DNA from: an uncultured Treponema sp.
GTDB lineage: Bacteria; Spirochaetota; Spirochaetia; Treponematales; Treponemataceae
Direction: 5' to 3'
Length of the DNA: 64,000 nucleotides
Assembly (NCBI RefSeq): GCF_934725225.1
Contig: NZ_CAKVAM010000001.1
Span: 124,001 to 188,000 of the forward strand
Shown here: piece by piece, positions 18,220-26,147 of the stretch
How the letters are laid out: each line of letters starts with the position of its first letter
Position numbering within the stretch: the first letter of the stretch is position 1
Position numbers and translations under genes: made by a program
Notes under the pieces: generated by a model
The model's input: the letters and a program-made list of their open reading frames with translations, nothing else
Told to the model about the DNA's origin: nothing
Database searches by the model: none

Positions 18220-19235
18220 TTTTTTCCTCCAGAAATGTCTTCAACAAGAATGCCCTGCTCCCTTAAAAAATCAAGAGCCTTTTTTATTTCAGTTTTTTTG
18301 CCGGAAAAATCAACAAACAAAGCTCCAATGTCTTCATTCTTTATACGCTGAATTCCACCTGCCCTGATATTGAATTCCACATCGAACAGCTTTGCCATGC
18401 GGCTCAAAACAGGCTCTCCGGTTTTTTCTCCAATAAAATGAAGCTCAAACTGCCCGCCTTCATCAGACCAGCGCACAATTTCATCTTTTGAATTCGAAGA
18501 AATTCCTCTCATAAATTCTTTTGTAACTTCTGATTTAGGACAGCTGAAAATTTCCTTTACGCTTCCCTGCTCCACAATTTTGCCGGAATCAACGACAGCA
18601 ACCTGCTCACAGGCATCGCGCACAACTTCCATCTGGTGAGTAATCATTACAACTGTCAAATTCATTTTTTTCTGAATGTCGCGGATTAAATTCAAAATTG
18701 AAGTTGTTGTCTGCGGATCAAGCGCACTCGTCGCTTCATCGCAAAAAAGAATATCGGGCTGAGTTGCAAGCGCGCGGGCAATTGCAATCCTCTGTTTTTG
18801 TCCGCCGGAAAGTGTGCTTATCGGAGAAGAGCCTCTGTCTTCAAGCCCAACAAGTTTAAGCATCTCCTGAACACGCGGCTTTATAACTTCCTTTGGAGTT
18901 CCGCAAATTTCAAGTGGATAAGCAATATTTTTTTCAGCAGTCCTTGAACTGAACAGATTAAAATTTTGAAAAATCATGCCAATTTTTCTGCGGCGCAAAA
19001 TCAGCTCGCGTTTGCCAAGATTGTCAACTCTGTCATTGTCATAAAAAATTTCACCTTCGTCAGGCTTTTCAAGAAGGCTTATTAAGCGCACAAGGCTGCT
19101 TTTTCCAGCTCCGCTTTTTCCGATTATTCCAAAAATTGTATTCTCGGGAATGTCCAGTGAAATTCCGTTTACAGCGGCAATTTTTCCGTTTGGACCTGAA
19201 TATGTTTTCTTCAAATTGTTAAGTTTAATCTGCAT
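18216..19235 (-). CDS. metN: Methionine ABC transporter ATPase MetN
   Basis: A 339-residue ATPase. Walker A GKSGAGKSS, signature LSGGQKQRIAIARAL, Walker B ILFCDEATSALDP, switch His in MITHQMEVV, and a C-terminal NIL regulatory domain (about 265-339) that in homologues binds methionine and inhibits transport. The ATG at 19235 is chosen over one at 19295: it fits family length, and a TATTAT box lies exactly 6 nt upstream, so the longer version would start before the transcript. The 20 extra residues have no family match. Confidence 0.93.
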   Translation of the reverse strand: MQIKLNNLKKTYSGPNGKIAAVNGISLDIPENTIFGIIGKSGAGKSSLVRLISLLEKPDEGEIFYDNDRVDNLGKRELILRRRKIGMIFQNFNLFSSRTAEKNIAYPLEICGTPKEVIKPRVQEMLKLVGLEDRGSSPISTLSGGQKQRIAIARALATQPDILFCDEATSALDPQTTTSILNLIRDIQKKMNLTVVMITHQMEVVRDACEQVAVVDSGKIVEQGSVKEIFSCPKSEVTKEFMRGISSNSKDEIVRWSDEGGQFELHFIGEKTGEPVLSRMAKLFDVEFNIRAGGIQRIKNEDIGALFVDFSGKKTEIKKALDFLREQGILVEDISGGKK

Positions 19236-19241
19236 AATAAA

Positions 19242-19270
19242 ATAATAGTGAAATTCAAGTTGTGCTACAA
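19242..19270 (-). promoter_or_regulatory. Promoter of metNI, leaderless layout
   Basis: Minus strand TTGTAG (19270-19265), 17-bp spacer, TATTAT (19247-19242), then TTTATT and the ATG at 19235. No Shine-Dalgarno sequence is possible in a transcript starting here. No SAM riboswitch or S-box signature is visible. Confidence 0.65.
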
Positions 19271-19321
19271 GAAGATTTTCTTTATAGCCAGCCATAGCTT
19301 TTTCTAATAAATCAGCATAAT

Positions 19322-19343
19322 AAAAAAAACTATCGTTAGTTTT
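19322..19343 (-). terminator. Terminator overlapping the end of the rluA-type gene
   Basis: AAAACTA and TAGTTTT pair over a 4-nt loop and run into TTTT on the minus strand; the upstream arm overlaps the TAA stop codon at 19342. Confidence 0.65.
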
Positions 19344-20259
19344 ATTTTATTCCTGATTTTCCGCGCGCAATAAAGTCCATTTTTCTAGCCTGACGACGTA
19401 ACGAATGGTCGGGAGTTGTTATATTTTCAATCTGCGCATTGTATTGAATCCGCTCCTTACGTTCGTTAGCCCAAATTGGAATTTGAGGATGCAAATCGCC
19501 TTTTTTAACATACTGCTCCCATTCTTCTGGCTCTGGAATTTCAAAACTCATTTTTTCTCCAGTAACAGGATGAACAAATGCCAAAGTCCTTGCATGAAGC
19601 GCAAGCCTATGAAAGGGGTCAGTTCTGGCCCTATAATTTTCATCTCCAGCAAGCGGATAATGCTTTGAGGCCAAATGCGCCCTTATCTGATTTTTCTTGC
19701 CTGTATCCAAAGAAAGCTCAAAAAGCGTATGAGTTCTGCCCCGCAACACAACACGGAAATTTGTGCGTGCCTCGCAAGTTTCAGCCTTGTCATCAAGTTT
19801 TTTTGGAACATAGCCTTGATGGCACGCATTTTTTGCAAGCGGTTCATCTATAAGGCCAGAGTCCGGCAATTCAGGATGATTTCTTCTAGGATTTTCCGCA
19901 ACAGCCCGGTAAAGTCTATCTGTAACCATAGTTTTCCAGCTGGACATTATCTTTTTCTGTACCCTTTCATTCAAGGCAAACATCATAACTCCGCTTGTGT
20001 CCCTGTCCAAACGGTGAACAACAAAAGGCCTGTGGCTTTCAGAAAAAGTTCCTTTTTTACGCATGATTTTTTCCAGAAGCTCAATCGCCGTGCGTGATTT
20101 GCTTCCCGGATAAGGAACAGAAAGAAGCCCGGAAGCCTTGTTTATAACAACAATATCCTTGTCTTCATAAAGAATTTCTATGCGTTCCTTTCCATAATCG
20201 CTTTTATGTTCTCTCTTATATCTTGTGCTGGCTTTTACAAAATGCAAAGTTTCTTTCAT
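19342..20259 (-). CDS. RluA/RluD-family pseudouridine synthase
   Basis: A 305-residue enzyme converting uridine to pseudouridine in rRNA or tRNA. Motif II contains the catalytic Asp in VVHRLDRDTSGVMMFALN; ILYEDKDIVVINKASGLL and TGKKNQIRAHLASKHYPLAGD are also diagnostic. No S4 domain is visible at the N-terminus, so it resembles RluA or TruC subtypes more than RluD; the target position cannot be assigned. The start at 20259 is preferred over 20307 because a promoter -10 box lies 6 nt upstream of it. Confidence 0.88.
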   Translation of the reverse strand: MKETLHFVKASTRYKREHKSDYGKERIEILYEDKDIVVINKASGLLSVPYPGSKSRTAIELLEKIMRKKGTFSESHRPFVVHRLDRDTSGVMMFALNERVQKKIMSSWKTMVTDRLYRAVAENPRRNHPELPDSGLIDEPLAKNACHQGYVPKKLDDKAETCEARTNFRVVLRGRTHTLFELSLDTGKKNQIRAHLASKHYPLAGDENYRARTDPFHRLALHARTLAFVHPVTGEKMSFEIPEPEEWEQYVKKGDLHPQIPIWANERKERIQYNAQIENITTPDHSLRRQARKMDFIARGKSGIK

Positions 20260-20265
20260 GTCTCT

Positions 20266-20294
20266 ACTATATAAATAATCTGAATAAAGTTCAA
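20266..20294 (-). promoter_or_regulatory. Promoter of the pseudouridine synthase gene, leaderless layout
   Basis: Minus strand TTGAAC (20294-20289), 17-bp spacer, TATAGT (20271-20266), six nt AGAGAC, then ATG at 20259. Confidence 0.65.
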
Positions 20295-20380
20295 ACGTTG
20301 CGCACAAAACTTAAAAAACATTAGACATCAAAAGCTAAGAATGATAATATTAATACAACTAATTTTTATCGGAGCTAAAA

Positions 20381-21181
20381 ATGGATTTGCCTTTAATCGA
20401 TGTTGAAATTCCAGAGGGAACAACAGAAATAACAGGAACAACTTTTCACAACCACCGCATGGTTTCATCTATAAAAATTCCAGAAAGCGTCCTTGTAATC
20501 GGGGAAAACGCTTTTGCCGACTGCGTGAATTTAAAGTCGGTTGAGCTTCCGGCAAATTTAATGGCAATCGGAAAACGTGCATTTTACAACTGCGCATCCC
20601 TTGAATCCGTGGATATTCCTTCAAACATAACTACAATTGAAGAAGGAACTTTTGAAGACTGCACCGGGCTTCAGTCAATCGTTCTGCATGAAAATATTAC
20701 TTCCATAAATGAAAAAGCATTTGCAAACTGCACCGGAATAAAAAATCTTGTTCTTCCAGACAACTTGATTTCATGCGCAAAATCAGCATTTCCGAACAGC
20801 GAAAAATATCTTCCAATCAACAAAAACTACAAGTACGAAGACGGAATGATGTTCAACACATTCAATAGCATGCTTTTGTTCTACAGCGGAAGCAAAAAAA
20901 ATGTCGCGACTCCTGAAGGAATAAAAGGAATCGGAAGAAGGGCATTTTTCGGAACAGACATGGAATCTGTAAGAATCAGGGAAGGCGTTATAAGCATCGG
21001 AGAAGAATCTTTTGTAAACTGCGGAAGCAACACAAAAGTAATAATTCCTGAATCAGTGGATTTTATTGAAAACAGCGCGTTCGGAACTTCTGTAAAAATC
21101 TTCTGCAAAAAAACTTCATATTCAGAAAACTGGTGCCGCAACAATCCAAATTGCGTTCAGCTTGAAGACGAAGAATTTTAA
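20381..21181 (+). CDS. Leucine-rich repeat protein, BspA/TpLRR type
   Basis: A 266-residue protein made of about 23-residue LRR_5 repeats: examples are VLVIGENAFADCVNLKSVE, LMAIGKRAFYNCASLESVD and GTFEDCTGLQSIVL. A central non-repeat stretch (about residues 140-175) precedes further repeats. It lacks a signal peptide or membrane segment, so unlike surface BspA proteins it is probably cytoplasmic, or depends on an export route not seen here. GGAG precedes the ATG. Such proteins mediate protein-protein contacts in treponemes; the partner is unknown. Confidence 0.85.
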   Translation: MDLPLIDVEIPEGTTEITGTTFHNHRMVSSIKIPESVLVIGENAFADCVNLKSVELPANLMAIGKRAFYNCASLESVDIPSNITTIEEGTFEDCTGLQSIVLHENITSINEKAFANCTGIKNLVLPDNLISCAKSAFPNSEKYLPINKNYKYEDGMMFNTFNSMLLFYSGSKKNVATPEGIKGIGRRAFFGTDMESVRIREGVISIGEESFVNCGSNTKVIIPESVDFIENSAFGTSVKIFCKKTSYSENWCRNNPNCVQLEDEEF

Positions 21182-21249
21182 TATTAGCCTACACTAACTT
21201 GTGTTTTTAATGTATATTTTAACCGGCAATAAATTTTTCGGAGGAATAT

Positions 21250-22983
21250 ATGAAACACAAGAATCTACGGAATTCTTTGGCAGCGGCAATTTTTATAGTC
21301 GCGTCAGGAATTTCAATAGCTGTAATGTCAGCCTGCTCAAAGCCAAAAGCTCTGCCGGACGGAACATTTTCTGGCAAAGCAGACGGAAGAAACGGCGCAA
21401 TTGAAATCGAATTTTCTGTAAAAGACGGAAAAATCACTTCAACAGAAATTTTAAAGGAAGAAGAAACCGACTTTGCAAAACCTGCAATAAAATCAATTCT
21501 TGAAAAATTCGCTTCCACAGGAAAAACTGCCGGAATCGACACAGTTTCTGGCGCAACAATAACTTCCAAGGCAACTTTAGCGGCTTTGGAAAACGCAGTA
21601 AATTCAGCGCGCGGAAAAAAATCAGAGCAAGCAAAATACAAAGACACTTCCTGCGACATTGTTATAATCGGAGCTGGCGGAGCCGGACTTTCTGCGGCAA
21701 CAGAAGCTGCAAGCAAAGGCGCAAAAGTAATTGTCCTTGAAAAAATGGGAAATGCAGGCGGAAACACAATTTCTGCGACAGGCGGACTCAATGCAAGCGA
21801 AACTTCAATTCAAAAGAAACTTGGAATTCAAGACACAAACGAGCAGTTTTTTGAAGACACAATGAAAGGCGGACACTACAAGAACGACCCGGAACTTGTT
21901 CGCAACATGACTGAAAAATCCGCGGAAACTGTAGACTGGCTTATTTCAATTGGCGCAGATTTGACTGATGTTGGAAAAATGGCGGGTTCAACAAACAAAC
22001 GCACTCACCGGCCGCAAGGAGGAGCTGCTGTTGGCTCAAATTTGATTCCTGCTCTTGAAAAAGCCGCATTGAACGCTGGAGCAGAAATCCGCTATTCAAA
22101 CAAAGTTCTTGACATAATCGAAAAAGACGGAAAAGCAGCCGGCGTAAAAGTTTTTGCAGGAAGCAATGAATACACAATCAGCGCAAAAGCCGTGATAGTT
22201 GCAACAGGAGGATTCGGCGCAAATCCGCAGATGGTCGTTTCCTACAAACCTGAACTTGAAGGATTTGGAACTACAAACCATAAAGGCGCAACTGGAGACG
22301 CATTCAGCTGGATAAAAAAATTCAATGCCGGTCTTACTCAGATGGAAGAAATTCAAACTCACCCGACAGTTGTTCCGGGAAACGGCACAATGATAACAGA
22401 AGCTGTCCGCGGAAATGGAGCAATTCTTGTAAACCGCGACGGAAAAAGATTCTGCACAGAAATGGCAACCCGCGATGTAATGTCAAAAGCAATCCTTGCG
22501 CAAAAAGGAAAAACAGCGTTTCTTGTATTTGATCAGGATGTGCGCGAGTCCCTCAAGGCAATTGAAACTTATATAAAGAACGGACTTATTACCCAAGGCG
22601 AAATTGCAAAAGAGCTTGCGGAAAAACTTGAAATTCCTAGCGGCGAATTTGAAAAAACAATGGCAGATTATGCGCAGATTCAAAAATCAGGAAACGACCC
22701 GCTTGGCAGAAAAGCTTCCGAAATGCCGCGGCCGCTTACAAAAGCTCCGTTCTACGCTGTTGAAGTAGGTCCTGCAGTTCATCATACAATGGGCGGAATA
22801 ACAATAAATACAAAGGCGCAAGTTCTAAACACAGACGGAAATCCAGTTCCCGGACTTTATGCGGCTGGAGAAGTTACAGGCGGAATTCACGGCGCAAACC
22901 GTCTTGGAGGAAACGCAGTGGCAGACATTTGCATCTATGGAAAAATCGCCGCCGACACTGCGCTTGAAGAAATAAAAAAATAA
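21250..22983 (+). CDS. FMN-binding fumarate reductase/urocanate reductase-like flavoprotein, lipoprotein
   Basis: A 577-residue exported flavoenzyme. Signal peptide with a lipobox-like MSAC (Cys29); FMN_bind domain (about 35-125) with DTVSGAT, whose Thr103 is the expected ApbE-dependent covalent FMN site; then FAD_binding_2 domain starting IVIIGAGGAGLSAATEA (about 137-152) to the end with THRPQGGAAVGSNLI, HHTMGGITINTKAQ and GANRLGGNAVADICIYG. Homologues reduce fumarate, urocanate or related enoates as terminal electron acceptors outside the cytoplasmic membrane. The FMN domain sits N-terminal. GGAGG precedes the ATG. No haem motif and no cytochrome partner is present. The electron acceptor cannot be named from sequence. 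Confidence 0.87.
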   Translation: MKHKNLRNSLAAAIFIVASGISIAVMSACSKPKALPDGTFSGKADGRNGAIEIEFSVKDGKITSTEILKEEETDFAKPAIKSILEKFASTGKTAGIDTVSGATITSKATLAALENAVNSARGKKSEQAKYKDTSCDIVIIGAGGAGLSAATEAASKGAKVIVLEKMGNAGGNTISATGGLNASETSIQKKLGIQDTNEQFFEDTMKGGHYKNDPELVRNMTEKSAETVDWLISIGADLTDVGKMAGSTNKRTHRPQGGAAVGSNLIPALEKAALNAGAEIRYSNKVLDIIEKDGKAAGVKVFAGSNEYTISAKAVIVATGGFGANPQMVVSYKPELEGFGTTNHKGATGDAFSWIKKFNAGLTQMEEIQTHPTVVPGNGTMITEAVRGNGAILVNRDGKRFCTEMATRDVMSKAILAQKGKTAFLVFDQDVRESLKAIETYIKNGLITQGEIAKELAEKLEIPSGEFEKTMADYAQIQKSGNDPLGRKASEMPRPLTKAPFYAVEVGPAVHHTMGGITINTKAQVLNTDGNPVPGLYAAGEVTGGIHGANRLGGNAVADICIYGKIAADTALEEIKK

Positions 22984-22985
22984 AA

Positions 22986-23113
22986 TGCAAGATTATCCGG
23001 TCTAGCCGGATAATGACAAATAAGCACAACCTTAACTGTCATTTCCATACCCCAGACCTTGCATCATTCCCATGTCCTAGACCTTGTGTCATTCCCGTAC
23101 TTGATACGGGAAT
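22986..23113. repeat. Cluster of dispersed palindromic repeats
   Basis: ATTATCCGG / CCGGATAAT hairpin at 22992-23014 immediately after the flavoprotein stop (a possible weak terminator), then three TGTCATT/GCATCATT-type repeats, ending in ATTCCCGTA / TACGGGAAT (23091-23113). The last hairpin is read as codons at the 3' end of the transposase gene from the other strand. Confidence 0.6.
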
Positions 23114-23588
23114 CTTCTATAAAAATCAAAACCACCGGCTCACCCGTAAACGGGTCAAACAGTTCTTTCATTTCTAACTGTTCTAACGCCTTGTCTTCCA
23201 TCAATTGATTTCTGATATACTTTTCTATCGCTGTTTTATTTCTTCCTACCGTGTCAACGAAATATCCCCGGCACCAAAACTGCCGGTTTCCATATTTGTA
23301 TTTTAAATTTCCAAACCTATCGAATATCATAAGGCTGCTTTTTCCTTTTAGATACCCCATTATACTTGATATGCTGTATTTGGGCGGGATACTTACGGGC
23401 ATGTGTATGTGGTCGGGACAGCATTCCGCCTCAATGATTTCCACACCTTTCCGTTCGCATAGATCTCTTAGTATTTTTCCTACTTCCCTTTTTATTTTTC
23501 CGTAAATTATCTGTCGCCTATACTTTGGCGCAAACACTACATGATATTTGCAATTCCATTTAGTATGGGCTAAACTTTGTTCATCCAT
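23064..23588 (-). CDS. tnpA: IS200/IS605-family transposase TnpA
   Basis: A 174-residue Y1 HUH single-strand transposase, longer than the usual 130-155. The ATG at 23588 follows AGGAGG. Seen: YHVVFAPKYRRQIIYGKI, the HUH motif in CCPDHIHMPVSIP, GYLKGKSSLMIFDRF, and the catalytic tyrosine in AIEKYIRNQ. The family body ends around DPFTGEP; the last about 20 residues (from EDSRIKYGNDT on) are encoded by the flanking palindromic repeat, not by the element, so the native stop codon seems lost. All catalytic residues remain, so activity is possible. No TnpB gene accompanies it. Confidence 0.88.
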   Translation of the reverse strand: MDEQSLAHTKWNCKYHVVFAPKYRRQIIYGKIKREVGKILRDLCERKGVEIIEAECCPDHIHMPVSIPPKYSISSIMGYLKGKSSLMIFDRFGNLKYKYGNRQFWCRGYFVDTVGRNKTAIEKYIRNQLMEDKALEQLEMKELFDPFTGEPVVLIFIEDSRIKYGNDTRSRTWE

Positions 23589-23705
23589 TTGAACCTCCTG
23601 ATTTTTCGTAATGCTTCTTGGCAGTCGCACTATGAATATTAGAAGGTTCTTTTTTCTGTGTATAGCTAAAGCTTTCTGAACCTCCAGCCGAGCTGGAGGT
23701 TTTCT
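23115..23705 (-). mobile_element. IS200-type insertion element (ends approximate)
   Basis: Contains tnpA only. A perfect subterminal hairpin at 23679-23701 marks the left end and a second hairpin ACCCGT/ACGGGT (23142-23155), inside the end of tnpA, probably marks the right end. As expected for this family there are no inverted terminal repeats or target duplications. It lies directly against a copy of the dispersed palindromic repeat and a lipoprotein terminator. The exact boundaries cannot be fixed without an empty site. Confidence 0.75.
23679..23701 (-). repeat. IS200 left-end hairpin with anti-Shine-Dalgarno arm
   Basis: AACCTCCAGC and GCTGGAGGTT pair perfectly over a 3-nt loop. In the tnpA transcript the AACCTCC arm is complementary to the AGGAGGTT ribosome site about 90 nt downstream (23600-23593), so the arm could fold back to mask it, similar in principle to translational repression known for IS200. 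Confidence 0.7.
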
Positions 23706-23718
23706 TTCATACAAGCAA

Positions 23719-23747
23719 AATGCTCCAGATATTTTATCTGGAGCATT
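23719..23747 (-). terminator. Terminator after the phase-variable lipoprotein gene
   Basis: Thirteen-bp perfect stem AATGCTCCAGATA / TATCTGGAGCATT with 3-nt loop; T-rich on both sides, so probably bidirectional and shielding the IS transposase from outside transcription. Confidence 0.85.
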
Positions 23748-23773
23748 CTTTTTAACTTGAATATATTAAGAAA

Positions 23774-24295
23774 CTATTTTTTATATGGTGCTGTTGGCTT
23801 TTCAGTAACTTTTATATACTTAGTTGTTTCGGTTTCCTCTTCATCCTTAAATGTTTCAGTCATTTCTGAGCCAGAAATTGTGTAAGTATCTGACCAGTCT
23901 TCAGCTTCAAGCTTTTCAGAACCCCATTTACCATCTTTATATTTATATGCAGTAAAACCAGTTACAGTCAATGTATTTCCGCTAGTTGTAAAAGTAGCTT
24001 CAGTTTCTACGAAATATCCAACAGAAGGAGCCTCTTCGTAATCAACATCTTCCTGGTCATAATATTTGTATGTTTTTCCAGTTGTGTCACTAGTAAATTC
24101 GATGTAGGATTTAGCGTATTTTACAGAACCATCTTTTTCTTCTTCTACAGAAATCCAGTACGCTTTTTCTGTTCCGCTAATTCCCAATGTTGAACCAGAC
24201 ACATCATCATCGTCGTCATCAGACTTGCAGCCCACAAATGCAAGAGCAAGGACCATAGCTGCCAATACAGCTGAAATTTTAGCAAACTTTCTCAT
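23774..24295 (-). CDS. Small surface-type lipoprotein under a poly-G promoter
   Basis: A 173-residue lipoprotein of unknown function. The ATG at 24295 follows AAGGAG; an upstream in-frame start at 24349 would lie in the promoter. Signal peptide MRKFAKISAVLAAMVLALAF leads to lipobox FVGC (Cys23), then KSDDDDDD, an acidic linker seen in several treponemal lipoproteins. The mature part is rich in Lys, Glu, Thr and Tyr with beta-strand-like alternation (GKTYKYYDQEDVDYEEAP, EATFTTSGNTLTVTG), resembling a small beta-barrel or lipocalin-like fold. It is monocistronic. Its promoter spacer contains ten G residues, so expression probably varies between cells. Confidence 0.8.
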   Translation of the reverse strand: MRKFAKISAVLAAMVLALAFVGCKSDDDDDDVSGSTLGISGTEKAYWISVEEEKDGSVKYAKSYIEFTSDTTGKTYKYYDQEDVDYEEAPSVGYFVETEATFTTSGNTLTVTGFTAYKYKDGKWGSEKLEAEDWSDTYTISGSEMTETFKDEEETETTKYIKVTEKPTAPYKK

Positions 24296-24347
24296 AAGTT
24301 CACTCCTTAAAATAATAGATTCCGCTGAAAAAAATTCAGCAGTCTCC

Positions 24348-24375
24348 ATTGTACCCCCCCCCCGGGATTTATCAA
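24348..24375 (-). promoter_or_regulatory. Putative phase-variable promoter with G10 tract in the spacer
   Basis: Minus strand TTGATA (24375-24370), a 16-nt spacer consisting of AATCCC-type start plus a run of ten G directly after CCC (24363-24354), then TACAAT (24353-24348). Gain or loss of one or two G would move spacing between 15 and 18 nt and switch strength. The tract begins 58 nt upstream of the start codon. Confidence 0.75.
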
Positions 24376-24427
24376 GTACTTTGAGGAATTTTTATGAAAA
24401 TTTTTTTCAAACAAATTTTCTGCCATT

Positions 24428-24485
24428 TCAGTCTTTGCCCTTATGTTATTTCCATGCTCCGACGCGGGAATCTCTCATTAAAAAC
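24428..24485. repeat. Decayed dispersed-repeat copy
   Basis: TTATTTCCATGCTCCGAC followed by GCGGGAATCTCTCATTAAAA matches the GTCATTCCCGTGC..CGACA and GGGAATCT parts of the family. Confidence 0.4.
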
Positions 24486-24510
24486 ATAAAATCCGCTTTC
24501 GTTCTATCAA

Positions 24511-24539
24511 TTGCAACAATCCACGCAATAAAGTAAAAT
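24511..24539 (+). promoter_or_regulatory. Promoter of the UPF0210 gene
   Basis: TTGCAA, 17-bp spacer, TAAAAT; a start near 24546 leaves a short leader with GAGGG before the ATG at 24569. Confidence 0.6.
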
Positions 24540-24568
24540 GAATTTCAACTTAGAACTTTGAGGGATTT

Positions 24569-25930
24569 ATGATTTTTTCACCTGTAGAAATCGAAGAAAC
24601 AGTAAATATGTTCATGCGTCAAAAACTCGATGTGCGATGCATAACAATGGGAATATCACTTTTAGACTGCGCGGATTCAGATGCAAAAAAAGCAAATCAA
24701 AAAATCTATGACAAAATAATGCGCTATGCCGGAAACCTTGTGCGCGTAGGTCAAGACATAGAAAAAGAATACGGAGTTCCAATCATCAATAAAAGAATTT
24801 CTGTAACTCCAATCGCACTGGTCGCTGGAGCAAGCGGAGAAAAATCCTATGTTGAATACTGCCGCACGCTGGACAAATGCGCAAAAGAGCTCGGCGTAAA
24901 TTTCATTGGCGGATTCAGCGCGCTTGTTCAAAAAGGAATCACACCGGCAGATAGAATTTTAATTGATTCAATTCCAGAAGCGCTTGCCACAACAAATTTT
25001 GTCTGCTCAAGCGTAAACGTGGGAACAACAAAAAACGGAATCAACATGGATGCCGTAAAGCTCATGGGAGAAACAATAAAGAAAACCGCTGAAGTTTCCC
25101 GCAACTGCGAAGTCAATGGATGTGCAAAGCTTGTAGTCTTTACAAATGCGCCGGAAGACAATCCGTTTATGGCGGGAGCTTTCCACGGACCGGGAGAAGG
25201 AGATGCTGTAATCAACGTTGGAGTTTCAGGACCGGGAGTTATTCTTGCCGCTGCCCGCGAATATAAAGGCCGCCCAATCAACGAGCTTGCAGACGGAATC
25301 AAAAAAATGGCGTTCAAAATTACACGCATGGGACAAATGGTCGGTACAGAAGCCGCAAAACGTCTTGGCGTAAACTTCGGAATTCTTGACCTTTCACTTG
25401 CTCCTACACCAGAAGTTGGAGACAGCGTTGCCCGCATTCTTGAAGAAATCGGACTTGAAGGAGCAGGCGCGCCGGGAACAACAGCAGCTCTTGCAATGCT
25501 CACCGACATGGTAAAAAAAGGCGGCGTAATGGCTTCAACAAACGTAGGCGGATTAAGCGGCGCATTCATTCCTGTAAGCGAAGACGAAGGCATGATTAAC
25601 GCCGTAAAGCAACATTCAATCACTCTTGAAAAACTCGAAGCAATGACTTGCGTTTGCTCTGTCGGTCTTGACATGATTGCAATTCCGGGCGACACACCTG
25701 CAACAACAATCAGCGGAATCATGGCAGACGAAATGGCAATTGGAATGGTAAACAACAAGACAACGGCTGTGCGCCTTATTCCAGCCCCAGGGAAAAAAGC
25801 TGGTGAATGGGTTGAATTCGGAGGACTTTTAGGAGGCTGCCCTGTAATCGATGTAAACAAATTCGGTTGCGCAGACTTTATAAACCGTGGCGGAAGAATC
25901 CCGGCTCCAATCCACAGCTTCAGAAACTAA
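24569..25930 (+). CDS. UPF0210 (DUF711) family protein
   Basis: A 453-residue cytoplasmic protein of the UPF0210 family at its normal length. Seen: DVRCITMGISLLDCADSD, EKEYGVPIINKRISVTPIAL, FIGGFSALVQKG, AGAFHGPGEGDAVINVGVSGPG, and FGILDLSLAPTPEVGDSV. The fold is related to anaerobic glycyl-radical-type barrels in structural surveys but no reaction is established. In many bacteria it follows a small ACT-domain gene (UPF0237); none is present upstream here. GAGGG precedes the ATG. Confidence 0.9.
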   Translation: MIFSPVEIEETVNMFMRQKLDVRCITMGISLLDCADSDAKKANQKIYDKIMRYAGNLVRVGQDIEKEYGVPIINKRISVTPIALVAGASGEKSYVEYCRTLDKCAKELGVNFIGGFSALVQKGITPADRILIDSIPEALATTNFVCSSVNVGTTKNGINMDAVKLMGETIKKTAEVSRNCEVNGCAKLVVFTNAPEDNPFMAGAFHGPGEGDAVINVGVSGPGVILAAAREYKGRPINELADGIKKMAFKITRMGQMVGTEAAKRLGVNFGILDLSLAPTPEVGDSVARILEEIGLEGAGAPGTTAALAMLTDMVKKGGVMASTNVGGLSGAFIPVSEDEGMINAVKQHSITLEKLEAMTCVCSVGLDMIAIPGDTPATTISGIMADEMAIGMVNNKTTAVRLIPAPGKKAGEWVEFGGLLGGCPVIDVNKFGCADFINRGGRIPAPIHSFRN

Positions 25931-25939
25931 CTATTAAAA

Positions 25940-26090
25940 AAATATTCAGCCAAGCCGGATAATGTGTATTCAGTTTCTCTGTCATTATCAGGCAATGCCT
26001 ATACTTGCAGTCTTTGTCATGGAACTGTCTCTTCTGTCATTATCGGGCTTGACCCTGCGATGTTTCTGAAAGAAACTCGGTTGATAATCA
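25940..26090. repeat. Patchwork of dispersed repeats upstream of pyrF
   Basis: Pieces AAGCCGGATAATG, CTGTCATTATCAGGCAATGCC, TGTCATTATCGGGCTTGACC and CTGCGATGTTT..AAACTCGGT follow one another. The last module is shared with 9481-9507. No ORF spans the 217-bp gap. Confidence 0.55.
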
Positions 26091-26111
26091 TTTTTCAGTT
26101 TTGCACAGCAA

Positions 26112-26141
26112 TAGACTTTTAAAACTAGCTCATGGTATAAT
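26112..26141 (+). promoter_or_regulatory. Promoter of pyrF, leaderless layout
   Basis: TAGACT, 18-bp spacer, TATAAT, then six nt CAGCGT and the ATG at 26148. Confidence 0.6.
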
Positions 26142-26147
26142 CAGCGT

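Noticed and set aside
19236..19300. SAM riboswitch upstream of metNI
   Set aside because: The -10 box lies 6 nt before the ATG, leaving no leader, and no S-box motif was seen.
23715..24349. Lipoprotein start at 24349 giving a longer protein
   Set aside because: That start would overlap the -10 box; the ATG at 24295 has AAGGAG and begins a proper signal peptide.
24928..25860. A 310-codon open frame antisense to the UPF0210 gene
   Set aside because: It mirrors the codon pattern of the real gene, has no ribosome site and no family resemblance.
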